NCBI GenBank assembly: GCA_028705775.1
Contig: JAQWCW010000009.1
Span: forward strand, 1 to 64,000
DNA: 64,000 bases
Direction of reading: 5' to 3'
Source: Eubacteriales bacterium
GTDB lineage: Bacteria; Bacillota; Clostridia; Christensenellales; Aristaeellaceae
This document shows, piece by piece, positions 26,041 through 33,293 of the stretch (positions within the stretch are counted from its first letter, which is position 1; every line of letters starts with the position of its first letter). The notes under the pieces are model-generated. The model did not search any database, had not been told where the DNA came from, and worked only from the letters and a program-made list of their open reading frames with translations. Position numbers and translations under genes: made by a program.

Positions 26041-26733
26041 TCACTTTATTTCGCCCGTCTGCTCCCGCAGAAGCTCGATTGCCCTCTTTTCAACTCTCGA
26101 AACATAGCTTCGCGATATGCCCAAGGCTTTGGCTATATCGCGCTGCGGATACATTTTGCCGCCTAGGATTCCATAGCGCATTTCCATAACCGTCCTCTCC
26201 CTTGTCGGAAGCTGCTTTACAGCCTCCTTTATCTTTTCGATTGTGAGCTTTTTATCCACCTGTGTTATCACGCTGTCGCGCTCGCTTCCGAGCGTATCCA
26301 TAAGCGTTATTTCATTGCCCTCGCCGTCGTTTCCTATCGGCTCCTGAAGGCTGATTTCGTTTTTCCACTTCTTTGACGCGCGCAGGAGCATACGGATTTC
26401 GTTTTCAATGCATCTTGCTGCGTATGTGCATACACCCGTGCCCATTTCCGGCTTGTATGTTCCTATCGCCTTTATTAGCCCGATTGAGCCGACGGAAATC
26501 AAATCGTCCTGCGTATATCCCGAAACAGAATACTTCCTCGCGATATGCACCACAAGCCGAAGATTATGCCTTATCAGCTTCTGACGGGCTTCCTCGCTGC
26601 CGCCGAGTAGCTCCTTCAGCGCCGTTTCCTCTTCCTGAGGAGAAAGCTTTTTGGGAAACGATGATGATGAAGAAAGATGCCCGAAGAAAAACAACACATC
26701 CGAAAACAAACAGGCAAGAAGCCATGAAAGCAT
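26041..26733 (-). CDS. sigK: RNA polymerase sigma-K factor (mother-cell sporulation)
   Basis: Late mother-cell sigma factor. The 230-residue product has a hydrophobic N-terminus (MLSWLLACLFSDVLFFFGHL) like the pro-sequence of pro-sigma-K, which is cut off by SpoIVFB. After it come SFPKKLSPQEEETALKEL, region 2 (HNLRLVVHIARKYSVSGYTQ, DDLISVGSIGLIKAIGTYKP) with the sigma-K/E hallmark YAARCIENEIRMLLRASKK, the linker EPIGNDGEGNEITLMDTL, and the region 4 helix-turn-helix DIAKALGISRSYVSRVEKRA. The gene is continuous, so there is no skin-type insertion. Its Shine-Dalgarno sequence lies in a stem-loop (26734-26771). Confidence 0.94.
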   Translation of the reverse strand: MLSWLLACLFSDVLFFFGHLSSSSSFPKKLSPQEEETALKELLGGSEEARQKLIRHNLRLVVHIARKYSVSGYTQDDLISVGSIGLIKAIGTYKPEMGTGVCTYAARCIENEIRMLLRASKKWKNEISLQEPIGNDGEGNEITLMDTLGSERDSVITQVDKKLTIEKIKEAVKQLPTRERTVMEMRYGILGGKMYPQRDIAKALGISRSYVSRVEKRAIELLREQTGEIK

Positions 26734-26771
26734 AAAAATCCCTCCCGCAAAAGCCTATGTGCGGAAGGGAT
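26734..26771 (-). terminator. Terminator-like hairpin directly in front of sigK
   Basis: Minus-strand RNA: ATCCCTTCCGCA (26771-26760) pairs with TGCGGGAGGGAT (26749-26738) over 12 positions (one G-U), loop of 10, then five U that run into the sigK AUG at 26733. The 3' arm contains GGGAGGG, the only plausible ribosome binding site for sigK. It would stop transcripts coming from the rnj-ylbF-mltG-U32 side and, if read through, would hide the sigK ribosome binding site. Confidence 0.75.
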
Positions 26772-26787
26772 GTCCATATCACTTATA

Positions 26788-28041
26788 TCAGAGGTGGTTT
26801 CTGTTCGGGCCTCTCAGCATATCGCCCGAAGAAAGTCTTGCGGGAATATCGTCAAGCCTCAGCCTTACGCCGTTCTGCCCGCAGGAATCAATCGTTTTGC
26901 CGTCGATTTCGCGCCGCATTCTGCTCAAGGTAAACGGATATACTCCATCTGGAGTTACCGCCTCAAGCCTGTCGCCGAGCGTAAGCTTACCCTTTACGGT
27001 AACAAGAGCGGACGATGCGCCGAAAGCAGCGTTGTAATCGGCGTCCTCAACATAACCGACATACTCCATGCTTTGCTCGTATGCTCCCGCGCCGCCCGCA
27101 GGAACATTCTTCATGAAAAAGCCTGTATCATAATGCCGATGGCTTATCTTTTCAAGCTCCCGACGGTAGTATTCCTGCTTGCCTTGATAGCTTCCGTCGT
27201 TTTTCACGTAATCCTGCATTGCCTCGCGATAGCATCTGACCGCGCACGCCGTATAGTATTCGCTTTTCATGCGTCCTTCGATTTTGAAAGAATCAATTCC
27301 GCAATTGTATAGCTCCGGCAGATTGCCGATTAGACACAAATCGTTTGCAGACATAAGATACGAGCCGTTTTCATCCTCGCTTATATCAAACTCCGCACCG
27401 TCCTTTTCCTTCAATACGGAATAGAGCCTTCTGCACGGCTGAGCGCACGCGCCCTGATTTGCGCTTCTGTATTCGCCGCGAAGGGCTGCGCTTAGTATGC
27501 AGCGCCCCGAATATGCCATGCAGGACGCGCCGTGTACAAACGCCTCAAGCTCAACGCTGCCGGCAAGATTTTCGCGCAGCGCACGGATTTTATCATATGA
27601 GAGCTCGCGGGCAAGCACTATCCGTTTTGCTCCGAGCCGCGCGTACAGAGCCGCCGCGCGGGAGTTTGTTACGTTCGCCTGCGTGCTGATGTGGATTTCC
27701 AAATCCGGAACGCTGTTTTTGATTTCAATTATTGCGCCGATATCCGCAACAATCGCCGCGTCAGCTCCTATTTCCCGAGCGCTTTTTGCCGCGCTGACAA
27801 GCGATGGAAGCTGGTCCTCCGTTGGGTAAATATTGAGCGTAACATAGAGCCGCTTGCCCGCCTTGTGCGTAAGCGACGCCGCAAGCGCAAGCTCATCCTC
27901 GGAAAAGTTCTTTGCTCCCGCCCGCATTCCGAAGCGCGGCATACCGAGGTAAACCGCGTCCGCTCCGAAGCGCAGAGCCGCCTTGAGCTGGCTCATTCCG
28001 CCTGCCGGCGCAAGCAGCTCAACATTTTTCCTTATGCTCAT
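26788..28041 (-). CDS. U32 peptidase-family protein
   Basis: 417-residue U32 protein; members include the collagenase-like PrtC and enzymes that hydroxylate RNA (RlhA, TrhP). It begins ELLAPAGGMSQLKAALRFGA and has the family signature LEAFVHGASCMAYSGRC, followed by NQGACAQPCRRLY, whose cysteines probably bind an iron-sulfur cluster. The C-terminal part (IDSFKIEGRMKSEYYTACAV, then RHYDTGFF) is also typical. It overlaps mltG by 4 bases. Whether it acts on protein or RNA cannot be read from the sequence; RNA hydroxylation is the better-supported role for this type. Confidence 0.92.
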   Translation of the reverse strand: MSIRKNVELLAPAGGMSQLKAALRFGADAVYLGMPRFGMRAGAKNFSEDELALAASLTHKAGKRLYVTLNIYPTEDQLPSLVSAAKSAREIGADAAIVADIGAIIEIKNSVPDLEIHISTQANVTNSRAAALYARLGAKRIVLARELSYDKIRALRENLAGSVELEAFVHGASCMAYSGRCILSAALRGEYRSANQGACAQPCRRLYSVLKEKDGAEFDISEDENGSYLMSANDLCLIGNLPELYNCGIDSFKIEGRMKSEYYTACAVRCYREAMQDYVKNDGSYQGKQEYYRRELEKISHRHYDTGFFMKNVPAGGAGAYEQSMEYVGYVEDADYNAAFGASSALVTVKGKLTLGDRLEAVTPDGVYPFTLSRMRREIDGKTIDSCGQNGVRLRLDDIPARLSSGDMLRGPNRNHL

Positions 28042-29228
28042 TCGTTTACCCCGCGCGATTCGTCATACTGCTTCCACAGCGGCGCGTATTTTGCCACAGC
28101 CGCCTCGTGCTCCTTGAGCGTCTTTGAGAAGTAAAGCTCGCCCGTGTTCGGGTCTGTCGAGCAGAAATAGAGATAGTTCTCGGCAACGAAGGTTTCATCC
28201 GGATATAGCGCCGCCTGAATTGCGTCCGGCGAAGGATTGCAGACAGGCCCGAGCGGAAGTCCGGAATAAAGATAAGTGTTATAGGGCGAATCGAAAGCCA
28301 AATCACTGCTTGTGAGCGACATTCTCGTTACGCCGCTTGCGTACTTGATTGTGACATCGCTTTGCAGCTTCATGTTTTTCTTGAGCCTGTTATGGAAAAC
28401 TGCCGAAACCCTTGCAAAATCAGCGCCCTTGGCTTCCTTTTCTATCATGGAGGCGAGCGTGATTATTTCGTCCATGCTCATATTAAGCTGCTCGGCGCGC
28501 TCCGACTGAGAAGCGGAGAAAGCAACCTGCGTCTGAGTAAGCAGCTTTGTGACGATATCCTTGGCGGTCGCGTTGGTGTAGATTTCATACGTGTTCGGGG
28601 AGAGATAGCCTTCAAGCACATATTTGCGCTCCGAAACATTCTTGCTTGCGCGAACTTCCTCCACATAATAGTAATCGGTAAAGCCCGAGCCGTCCCTGCA
28701 AAGGGAAAGAAAATCCTCCGCCGTTGCGATAATTTTGCTGTCTTTTAAATAGTCGGCAATGTTTTCAACAGTCCAGCCGGGAATGATGGTTATATTCTGC
28801 GTAAGCGCGCGCCCGTCGCCAGTAACGAGCTGCGAAGCGATTTCATCAATCGTCATTGACGGCGAAAGCTCATAGGTTCCCGCCTGCACCTTCTGACCCA
28901 TTCCACGGAAATCCATGTAATACTTAAAAATTGCCGAATTGCGCAGCAGACCCGCATCTTCAAGATTATTTGCTACTCTTGTAAGGCTTGAACCGCTTCC
29001 GACGGTAAAAACCTGCTTTTCGGTGTTTGCGGTGTCAACGGGGCTTATATAGTCGTTATATATGTGCGTCCATACGCCGTATAAAAGCCCTGCGACAATA
29101 AGAAGGCAGGATACGCCCAAAAGGACGGGCCTTACCGCCAGCCAGAGCCAGTTGTACCAGTATATGCCGTATTTGCGCTCTTCCCTAAGGCTTTGCGCGT
29201 CATAATCCTTGCGGTTGCGTTTTGGCAT
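28038..29228 (-). CDS. mltG: Endolytic transglycosylase MltG
   Basis: Membrane enzyme that cuts nascent glycan strands, thought to terminate peptidoglycan polymerisation. The 396-residue product has a cytoplasmic N-terminus of about 34 residues (KRNRKDYDAQSLREERKYGI), one membrane helix (PVLLGVSCLLIVAGLLYGVW), a LysM-like segment, and the YceG catalytic domain with LASMIEKEAKG (catalytic Glu), VFHNRLKKNMKLQSDVTIKY and SPYNTYLYSGLPLGPVCNPS. It overlaps the U32 gene and follows the ylbF-like gene by 15 bases. Confidence 0.95.
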   Translation of the reverse strand: MPKRNRKDYDAQSLREERKYGIYWYNWLWLAVRPVLLGVSCLLIVAGLLYGVWTHIYNDYISPVDTANTEKQVFTVGSGSSLTRVANNLEDAGLLRNSAIFKYYMDFRGMGQKVQAGTYELSPSMTIDEIASQLVTGDGRALTQNITIIPGWTVENIADYLKDSKIIATAEDFLSLCRDGSGFTDYYYVEEVRASKNVSERKYVLEGYLSPNTYEIYTNATAKDIVTKLLTQTQVAFSASQSERAEQLNMSMDEIITLASMIEKEAKGADFARVSAVFHNRLKKNMKLQSDVTIKYASGVTRMSLTSSDLAFDSPYNTYLYSGLPLGPVCNPSPDAIQAALYPDETFVAENYLYFCSTDPNTGELYFSKTLKEHEAAVAKYAPLWKQYDESRGVNE

Positions 29229-29243
29229 CAGCCGTTCCCTCCG

Positions 29244-29597
29244 TTATGTTTCCTGTCCTGGCAGAGATATCTGAAGTCCGGACGCGTCCGTTATCAGCTT
29301 GATAATATCGGCGACAAGCTGCTGAAGCTTCATCTCGGACATAAGGTAGGCGGATATGTCCTTCTGAGTATAGAGCAGGGATGATAACTGCGAAAAGCGC
29401 TGCATATCTTCCTGCGCACCGGCAGAGCCTGCCATTGCGCTCAGCTGGAGTCTGCTCTGGAGAGCTTTGTACTCCTTGAGCAGCGCGCGGTTAACCTCAT
29501 CCTCCATCACGATTTCCTTGAGCCGCTTATATTCGCGGCATTCTTCGGATTCGCTCAGCTCCCTTGCGAGGTTGTTGGCTCCGTCATAACAGTTCAT
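29244..29597 (-). CDS. YlbF/YmcA-family protein
   Basis: 117-residue helical protein: NLARELSESEECREYKRLKE, then EVNRALLKEYKALQSRLQL, then LSSLLYTQKDISAYLMSEMK, the layout of the YlbF/YmcA (Com_YlbF) family. In Bacillus these proteins form the Y-complex that affects RNase Y and RNA processing; RNase J is encoded immediately upstream here, which suits a link to RNA decay (inference). The ATG at 29597 has AGGGAGG upstream. A terminator separates it from rnj, so it may have its own promoter; I could not identify one with confidence. Confidence 0.85.
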   Translation of the reverse strand: MNCYDGANNLARELSESEECREYKRLKEIVMEDEVNRALLKEYKALQSRLQLSAMAGSAGAQEDMQRFSQLSSLLYTQKDISAYLMSEMKLQQLVADIIKLITDASGLQISLPGQET

Positions 29598-29655
29598 ATT
29601 CCGTCCTCCCTATTAACGCATAGCAAAGTCCGTTTCATGCAGTATAATTTTTCAC

Positions 29656-29680
29656 AAAAAGGCTGCCGCTTCCGGCAGCC
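29656..29680 (-). terminator. Intrinsic terminator of rnj
   Basis: Minus-strand RNA: GGCTGCCG-GAAG-CGGCAGCC, a perfect 8-pair stem with a tetraloop (29680-29661), followed by five U. It sits 29 bases after the rnj stop. Confidence 0.92.
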
Positions 29681-29708
29681 CTTATGATACCATTTATTCT
29701 TTGCTTAA

Positions 29709-31373
29709 TCAAATCTCCACGATAATCGGCAGAACCATCGGGCTGCGCTTCATCTTCTCATATATATAGCGATGCAGCTCTTCCTTGACGCGGTTCTTGA
29801 TAGCCTGCCAGTCCGTGCCCTCGATATGTCCGTAGGACGCGATGATGTTGCGAACCTGAATGCGGGTATTTTCCATAAGGTCCTCATTTTCACGCACATA
29901 TACAAAGCCGCGCGATATAATGTCCGGCCCGCTTACAAGCGCGCCCTGCGCTTTATCGATTGCCATTACAACGATGATAAGACCGTCCTGAGAGAGCAGC
30001 TTCCTGTCCCTGAGAACCACGTTTCCGACATCGCCGATTCCGAGACCGTCTACAAGCACGCTGCCGGTAGGAACAATCTCCGTAACGTGCATTCCGCCGT
30101 TTTTGGATATTTCGATTGCCTCGCCGATTTCGGGAATGTGGACGTTTTCAGGGGGCATTCCGAGGCTTTCGGCAAGCTGAGCGTGAATCCAGAGATGGCG
30201 GTATTCGCCGTGGACGGGGATGAAATATTTAGGCTTTACAAGCGTGTGAATCAGCTTGATTTCTTCCTGACACGCGTGACCGGAAACGTGAACCTCGGCA
30301 AGCCCGTCATAAATAACGTTCGCGCCGCAGCGGTAGAGCTGATTTATAACTCTTGACACGAATTTCTCGTTGCCGGGGATAGGCGTCGCGGAAATCATTA
30401 CTGTGTCGGTTGAACGAATTTGGAGCTTGCGATGCTCGGAGAACGCCATGCGCGTAAGTCCGCTCATCGGTTCGCCCTGACTTCCCGTCGTAAGCACGAG
30501 CAGCTGGTCGTCGCGAAGCCTGTCAATATCGTCGATATCAACGATGTTTTCTTCGGGAATTTTCAGCTCGCCCAGAAGCATTGCAACCTTGCTGACGTTG
30601 ACCATGCTTCTGCCTACAAAGCAGACTTTTCTGCCATAGTTCGTTCCGCAGTCAACAACCTGCTGAATTCTGTGAATATTGGAGGCGAACATTGCTATCA
30701 TTATTCTGCCGGTTGCGCTTCTGAAAAGATTGTTAAAGGTATCGCCTATCTTCCGCTCGCTCATCGTGTAGCCCTTGCGCTCAACGTTCGTGCTTTCGCA
30801 TAAGAGCGCGAGAACTCCCTTGGCGCCGATTTCTGCAAACGAATGAAGGTCGGTAACCTCGCCGTCTATCGGCGTGTAGTCAATCTTGAAATCGCCCGTT
30901 ACGACAATCGTTCCCGCAGGGCAGGTTATAGCAAGCGCGCAGGCTCCGGCGATGGAGTGGCTCACCTTGATAAACCTGATGGTAAACGCGCCGAGCGTTA
31001 TAACATCGTGAGGGCGAACCGTTGTGAGCGGAATATTGGGAACTCTGTGCTCCTTGAGCTTCAGCTCAACAAGCGCCATTGTAAGGCGCGTGCCGTAGAG
31101 CGGAGCAGGAACCTGCTTGAGAATATACGGAGTTGCGCCGATGTGGTCCTCATGGCCATGCGTTATAACATAGCCGCGAACCCTGTCCGCGTTCTTTACA
31201 AGATAAGAGACATCCGGAATTACAAGGTCGATTCCAAGCATATCTTCCTTTGGAAATATAGAGCCGCAATCAACAACGATGATATCGTTCTCATACTCAA
31301 TCACCGTCATGTTCTTGCCGATTTCATCTACGCCGCCCAGCGGTATAATTCTGATTTTCTTTGAAATAGCCAC
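29709..31373 (-). CDS. rnj: Ribonuclease J
   Basis: Metallo-beta-lactamase/beta-CASP nuclease with 5'-exonuclease and endonuclease activity in mRNA decay and rRNA maturation. The 554-residue product has the metal-binding THGHEDHIGATPYIL, VSHSIAGACA, TGDFKIDYTPIDG, the beta-CASP part with GSQGEPMSGLTRMA and HVSGHACQEEIKLI, and a C-terminal domain ending MVLPIIVEI. The start is a GTG at 31373 with AAAGGGG upstream. It is transcribed from a promoter over 200 bases upstream through a structured leader (31479-31580). It is a single-gene unit closed by its own terminator. Confidence 0.97.
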   Translation of the reverse strand: MAISKKIRIIPLGGVDEIGKNMTVIEYENDIIVVDCGSIFPKEDMLGIDLVIPDVSYLVKNADRVRGYVITHGHEDHIGATPYILKQVPAPLYGTRLTMALVELKLKEHRVPNIPLTTVRPHDVITLGAFTIRFIKVSHSIAGACALAITCPAGTIVVTGDFKIDYTPIDGEVTDLHSFAEIGAKGVLALLCESTNVERKGYTMSERKIGDTFNNLFRSATGRIMIAMFASNIHRIQQVVDCGTNYGRKVCFVGRSMVNVSKVAMLLGELKIPEENIVDIDDIDRLRDDQLLVLTTGSQGEPMSGLTRMAFSEHRKLQIRSTDTVMISATPIPGNEKFVSRVINQLYRCGANVIYDGLAEVHVSGHACQEEIKLIHTLVKPKYFIPVHGEYRHLWIHAQLAESLGMPPENVHIPEIGEAIEISKNGGMHVTEIVPTGSVLVDGLGIGDVGNVVLRDRKLLSQDGLIIVVMAIDKAQGALVSGPDIISRGFVYVRENEDLMENTRIQVRNIIASYGHIEGTDWQAIKNRVKEELHRYIYEKMKRSPMVLPIIVEI

Positions 31374-31478
31374 GTAATGACCCCTTTCGTGTGGTGAATT
31401 CTTTATGCATTACAATCCGCACACTTTATACGTCTATACCATAAACGTAAACAAGCGCGGAATAACTACGCAATTAAT

Positions 31479-31580
31479 AATACGAGAACAGCGATTATCA
31501 TAAAAAGCGGCAACATCAGCCGCCATTACGGATAATGATTTTCGAGCTAAGACTCGTATTCTGTTTTGATGAATTACGAG
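31479..31580 (-). promoter_or_regulatory. Structured 5' leader of rnj
   Basis: The rnj promoter predicts a leader of about 219 nt. In the minus-strand RNA: helix P1 pairs 31580-31571 with 31561-31553 (CTCGTAATTC with GAATACGAG, one bulge). Two back-to-back hairpins follow, CATTA-TCCG-TAATG (31537-31524) and GCGGC-TGATGTT-GCCGC (31523-31507), the second followed by five U like a terminator. AATACGAG in the 3' arm of P1 (31560-31553) is also perfectly complementary to CTCGTATT at 31486-31479, so P1 and a long-range helix enclosing both hairpins are mutually exclusive. No other gene is seen in 31374-31662. Confidence 0.55.
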
Positions 31581-31598
31581 ACATTCTGTATCATTTGC

Positions 31599-31627
31599 AT
31601 TGTAGCACAAATAATACCTTCGTTCAA
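31599..31627 (-). promoter_or_regulatory. Promoter for rnj
   Basis: Minus strand: -35 TTGAAC (31622-31627), 17-base spacer, -10 TACAAT (31599-31604). The predicted transcript start is near 31592, about 219 bases ahead of the rnj start codon. Confidence 0.75.
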
Positions 31628-31662
31628 TACCTTTGGCGTAAAAAACCGAATAATGCAATCGA

Positions 31663-32097
31663 TTAATCACGCGCCGCGCCGGTGCATTCGTCGGAAAGCT
31701 CGCCCTCGTGGATTCCGACAATTTCGGCGCGCCATTTGCCGCTCCCGCGCCTTTTTTTCTCCGTGAGCAAAAGCACAAGATAGGAAACAGCAAGCATCAG
31801 AAATGCGCAGAGAGCGATTATAAGCTCATTGTTCGGGAAAAGAACATATCCCAAAGCAAGACCGGCAAGCAGCATGGAAAGCGGAAACACATACGAAAGC
31901 ACGCTTGCCGCCGCAATTTTACCGTCGGTAAGCTTCACGTCAAGAAGCTCCCCTATGGGATAATTGCCGCTGAGCAGCAGCGAGAATTCACGCTGGCTTT
32001 TCGGACACATTCCGCACTTCCCGCACGCGGTCGGGCGGCTGAACTTAATAAGCACGGAATCATTTTCACTTTTTATAACTTCTCCCGTGCGAATCAT
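31663..32097 (-). CDS. RseC/MucC-family (SoxR-reducing type) membrane protein
   Basis: 144-residue protein: a soluble N-terminal part MIRTGEVIKSENDSVLIKF with four Cys (TACGKCGMCPKSQ plus neighbours, a possible metal or redox site), then two membrane helices (VLSYVFPLSMLLAGLALGYV and LIIALCAFLMLAVSYLVLLL) and a basic, then acidic tail. This is the RseC_MucC pattern. The open frame reaches 32142, but the ATG at 32097 has GGAGAAGG upstream. In many Firmicutes such a gene lies near Rnf complexes; here it follows spoIIIAH and has its own promoter. Function here is unknown. Confidence 0.85.
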   Translation of the reverse strand: MIRTGEVIKSENDSVLIKFSRPTACGKCGMCPKSQREFSLLLSGNYPIGELLDVKLTDGKIAAASVLSYVFPLSMLLAGLALGYVLFPNNELIIALCAFLMLAVSYLVLLLTEKKRRGSGKWRAEIVGIHEGELSDECTGAARD

Positions 32098-32130
32098 TTG
32101 TCTGCACCTTCTCCTTATCAAACATAGATT

Positions 32131-32159
32131 ATTATAACACAAGGATTATTGTTTGAAAA
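32131..32159 (-). promoter_or_regulatory. Promoter for the RseC-like gene
   Basis: Minus strand: -10 TATAAT (32131-32136), 17-base spacer, weak -35 TTTTCA (32154-32159). It lies between the spoIIIAH stop and the RseC-like start, so that gene need not belong to the sporulation operon. Confidence 0.5.
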
Positions 32160-32166
32160 CGTTTTT

Positions 32167-32649
32167 TTATATAAACTCAGCATAAATGATTGACTGTTTT
32201 TCAAGCGGAATACCTGTCGCCTCGTATAAGGAATACGAAAGTTTCGCGGCGTCCTCCTCATTTTGTACGCCTTTTTTGATAAAAACGCTCAGGCTGCCGT
32301 TCTCGACTGCCGCCGCTCCCTTGAGCGAAAAGCTTTCAAGCACGCCTTCCGCATACCATACAAGCTCCATGTTTTTTGATAGCCGCACCATTTCCTCTGC
32401 TGCCAAATCCCGCGTTTCCTGAGACAAAAGCGCGTCGCACGCCGCTTTTTCAAGCTGCGCAAGAGCTGCGCGGAAATTATCGTTCCTCTCCGCGCGGTAA
32501 TCCTGATAGGTCTTTGGCGCAAACGCCTCTGCCGTCTTTGCACTTGAGCCGAAACCCGAGAGCAGCATATACGCCGAAAGGATTACAAGGCAGAGCGCAA
32601 TACCGCACCTGAGCTTATTTCCCGCCGCTTCCATAAATCTTGCCGTCAC
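32167..32649 (-). CDS. spoIIIAH: Stage III sporulation protein AH
   Basis: Mother-cell membrane protein whose extracellular part forms a ring and contacts SpoIIQ of the forespore in the feeding-tube complex. The 160-residue protein has one N-terminal membrane helix (CGIALCLVILSAYMLLSGF) and a C-terminal ring-building (YscJ/FliF-like) domain with MVRLSKNMELVWYAEGVLES and GSLSVFIKKGVQNEEDAAKL. It is shorter than the Bacillus protein (about 218) but normal for Clostridia. The GTG at 32649 overlaps spoIIIAG; an ATG five codons later is also possible. Confidence 0.9.
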   Translation of the reverse strand: MTARFMEAAGNKLRCGIALCLVILSAYMLLSGFGSSAKTAEAFAPKTYQDYRAERNDNFRAALAQLEKAACDALLSQETRDLAAEEMVRLSKNMELVWYAEGVLESFSLKGAAAVENGSLSVFIKKGVQNEEDAAKLSYSLYEATGIPLEKQSIIYAEFI

Positions 32650-32995
32650 CGCCCATTACATAGATTTCAACCGCTTCATAGGGAAGCGAGCAAAGCACCT
32701 GCACGGCTCGCCTCAGCTTCAACGAAACGCCGATATCCGCCGCTCCCTCGGCAACCACAACCGCGCCGACTGCCCTTTGATTGGATGAAAGAGCGTACTC
32801 GCCCCCGTCCTCCGCGCTTATGTACACCTCTACCCTGCCCGCTCCATCAATTTTGCTGAGCAGCGCGGCGATTTCATTAACTCCGTTTACATCAGGCGAT
32901 ACTCGTGCTATCAGCGATATGAGCAGCGAAACGATAAGCAGCACGGCGGCAAGCACGCCGCCCCTTAATGATTTCAGCTTATCTATCAGCTTCAC
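32615..32995 (-). CDS. spoIIIAG: Stage III sporulation protein AG
   Basis: Forms a large ring in the intermembrane space of the engulfed forespore. The product, about 126 residues, starts KLIDKLKSLRGG, has one membrane helix (VLAAVLLIVSLLISLIA) and a ring-building domain with RVEVYISAEDGGEYALSSNQ, GAVVVAEGAADIGVSLKLRR and AVQVLCSLPYEAVEIYVM, the strongest signature of the family. The open frame runs up to 33028; I chose the GTG at 32995 (GGTGA 5 bases upstream) because it gives the family start. It is shorter than Bacillus SpoIIIAG (about 229) and lacks that protein's long insertion. Confidence 0.88.
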   Translation of the reverse strand: MKLIDKLKSLRGGVLAAVLLIVSLLISLIARVSPDVNGVNEIAALLSKIDGAGRVEVYISAEDGGEYALSSNQRAVGAVVVAEGAADIGVSLKLRRAVQVLCSLPYEAVEIYVMGGDGKIYGSGGK

Positions 32996-33287
32996 TTTCT
33001 TCACCGCCGTCCAGCTTCGTTTCGGCAAGCTCCTTCAAGCCTCCGAGCACGCTGTCGTTCCTTTCTTCATATGTGCTGCCGTTTTCGTTTATTACATCGC
33101 GCCCTTGCGCAAAGATATTCGCACGAAACCCCTCCATCATATCGAAAAAACCAGTGACCATGATACAGTAGATAATCATCGCCACAATAAACCGCGCCGT
33201 TTTTCTGATTTTCCCTTCCGGCAGAAGCATTTCCGCAATTGAATACCCGACGCCGAGCGCCGCAAGCAGCTTAAACAGATTCTCCAT
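32979..33287 (-). CDS. spoIIIAF: Stage III sporulation protein AF (short form)
   Basis: 102-residue protein with two N-terminal membrane helices (FKLLAALGVGYSIAEMLLP and TARFIVAMIIYCIMVTGFFD) and a charged tail ending EESEADR. The N-terminal pattern (hairpin with LLPEGKIRKTARFI) fits SpoIIIAF, and the position between AE and AG fixes the assignment. Bacillus SpoIIIAF is about 206 residues with a C-terminal ring-building domain; that domain is missing here. There is no downstream frame that would restore it, so this seems to be a natural short form rather than a frameshift. Confidence 0.82.
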   Translation of the reverse strand: MENLFKLLAALGVGYSIAEMLLPEGKIRKTARFIVAMIIYCIMVTGFFDMMEGFRANIFAQGRDVINENGSTYEERNDSVLGGLKELAETKLDGGEESEADR

Positions 33288-33293
33288 AAAACC

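Noticed and set aside
26041-26733. Skin-type prophage interruption of sigK
   Set aside because: The gene reads through continuously from the pro-sequence to the helix-turn-helix.
31434-31793. 119-residue minus-strand open frame across the rnj leader
   Set aside because: No family resemblance, no ribosome binding site, runs into the RseC-like gene in another frame, and contains the rnj promoter and leader structures.
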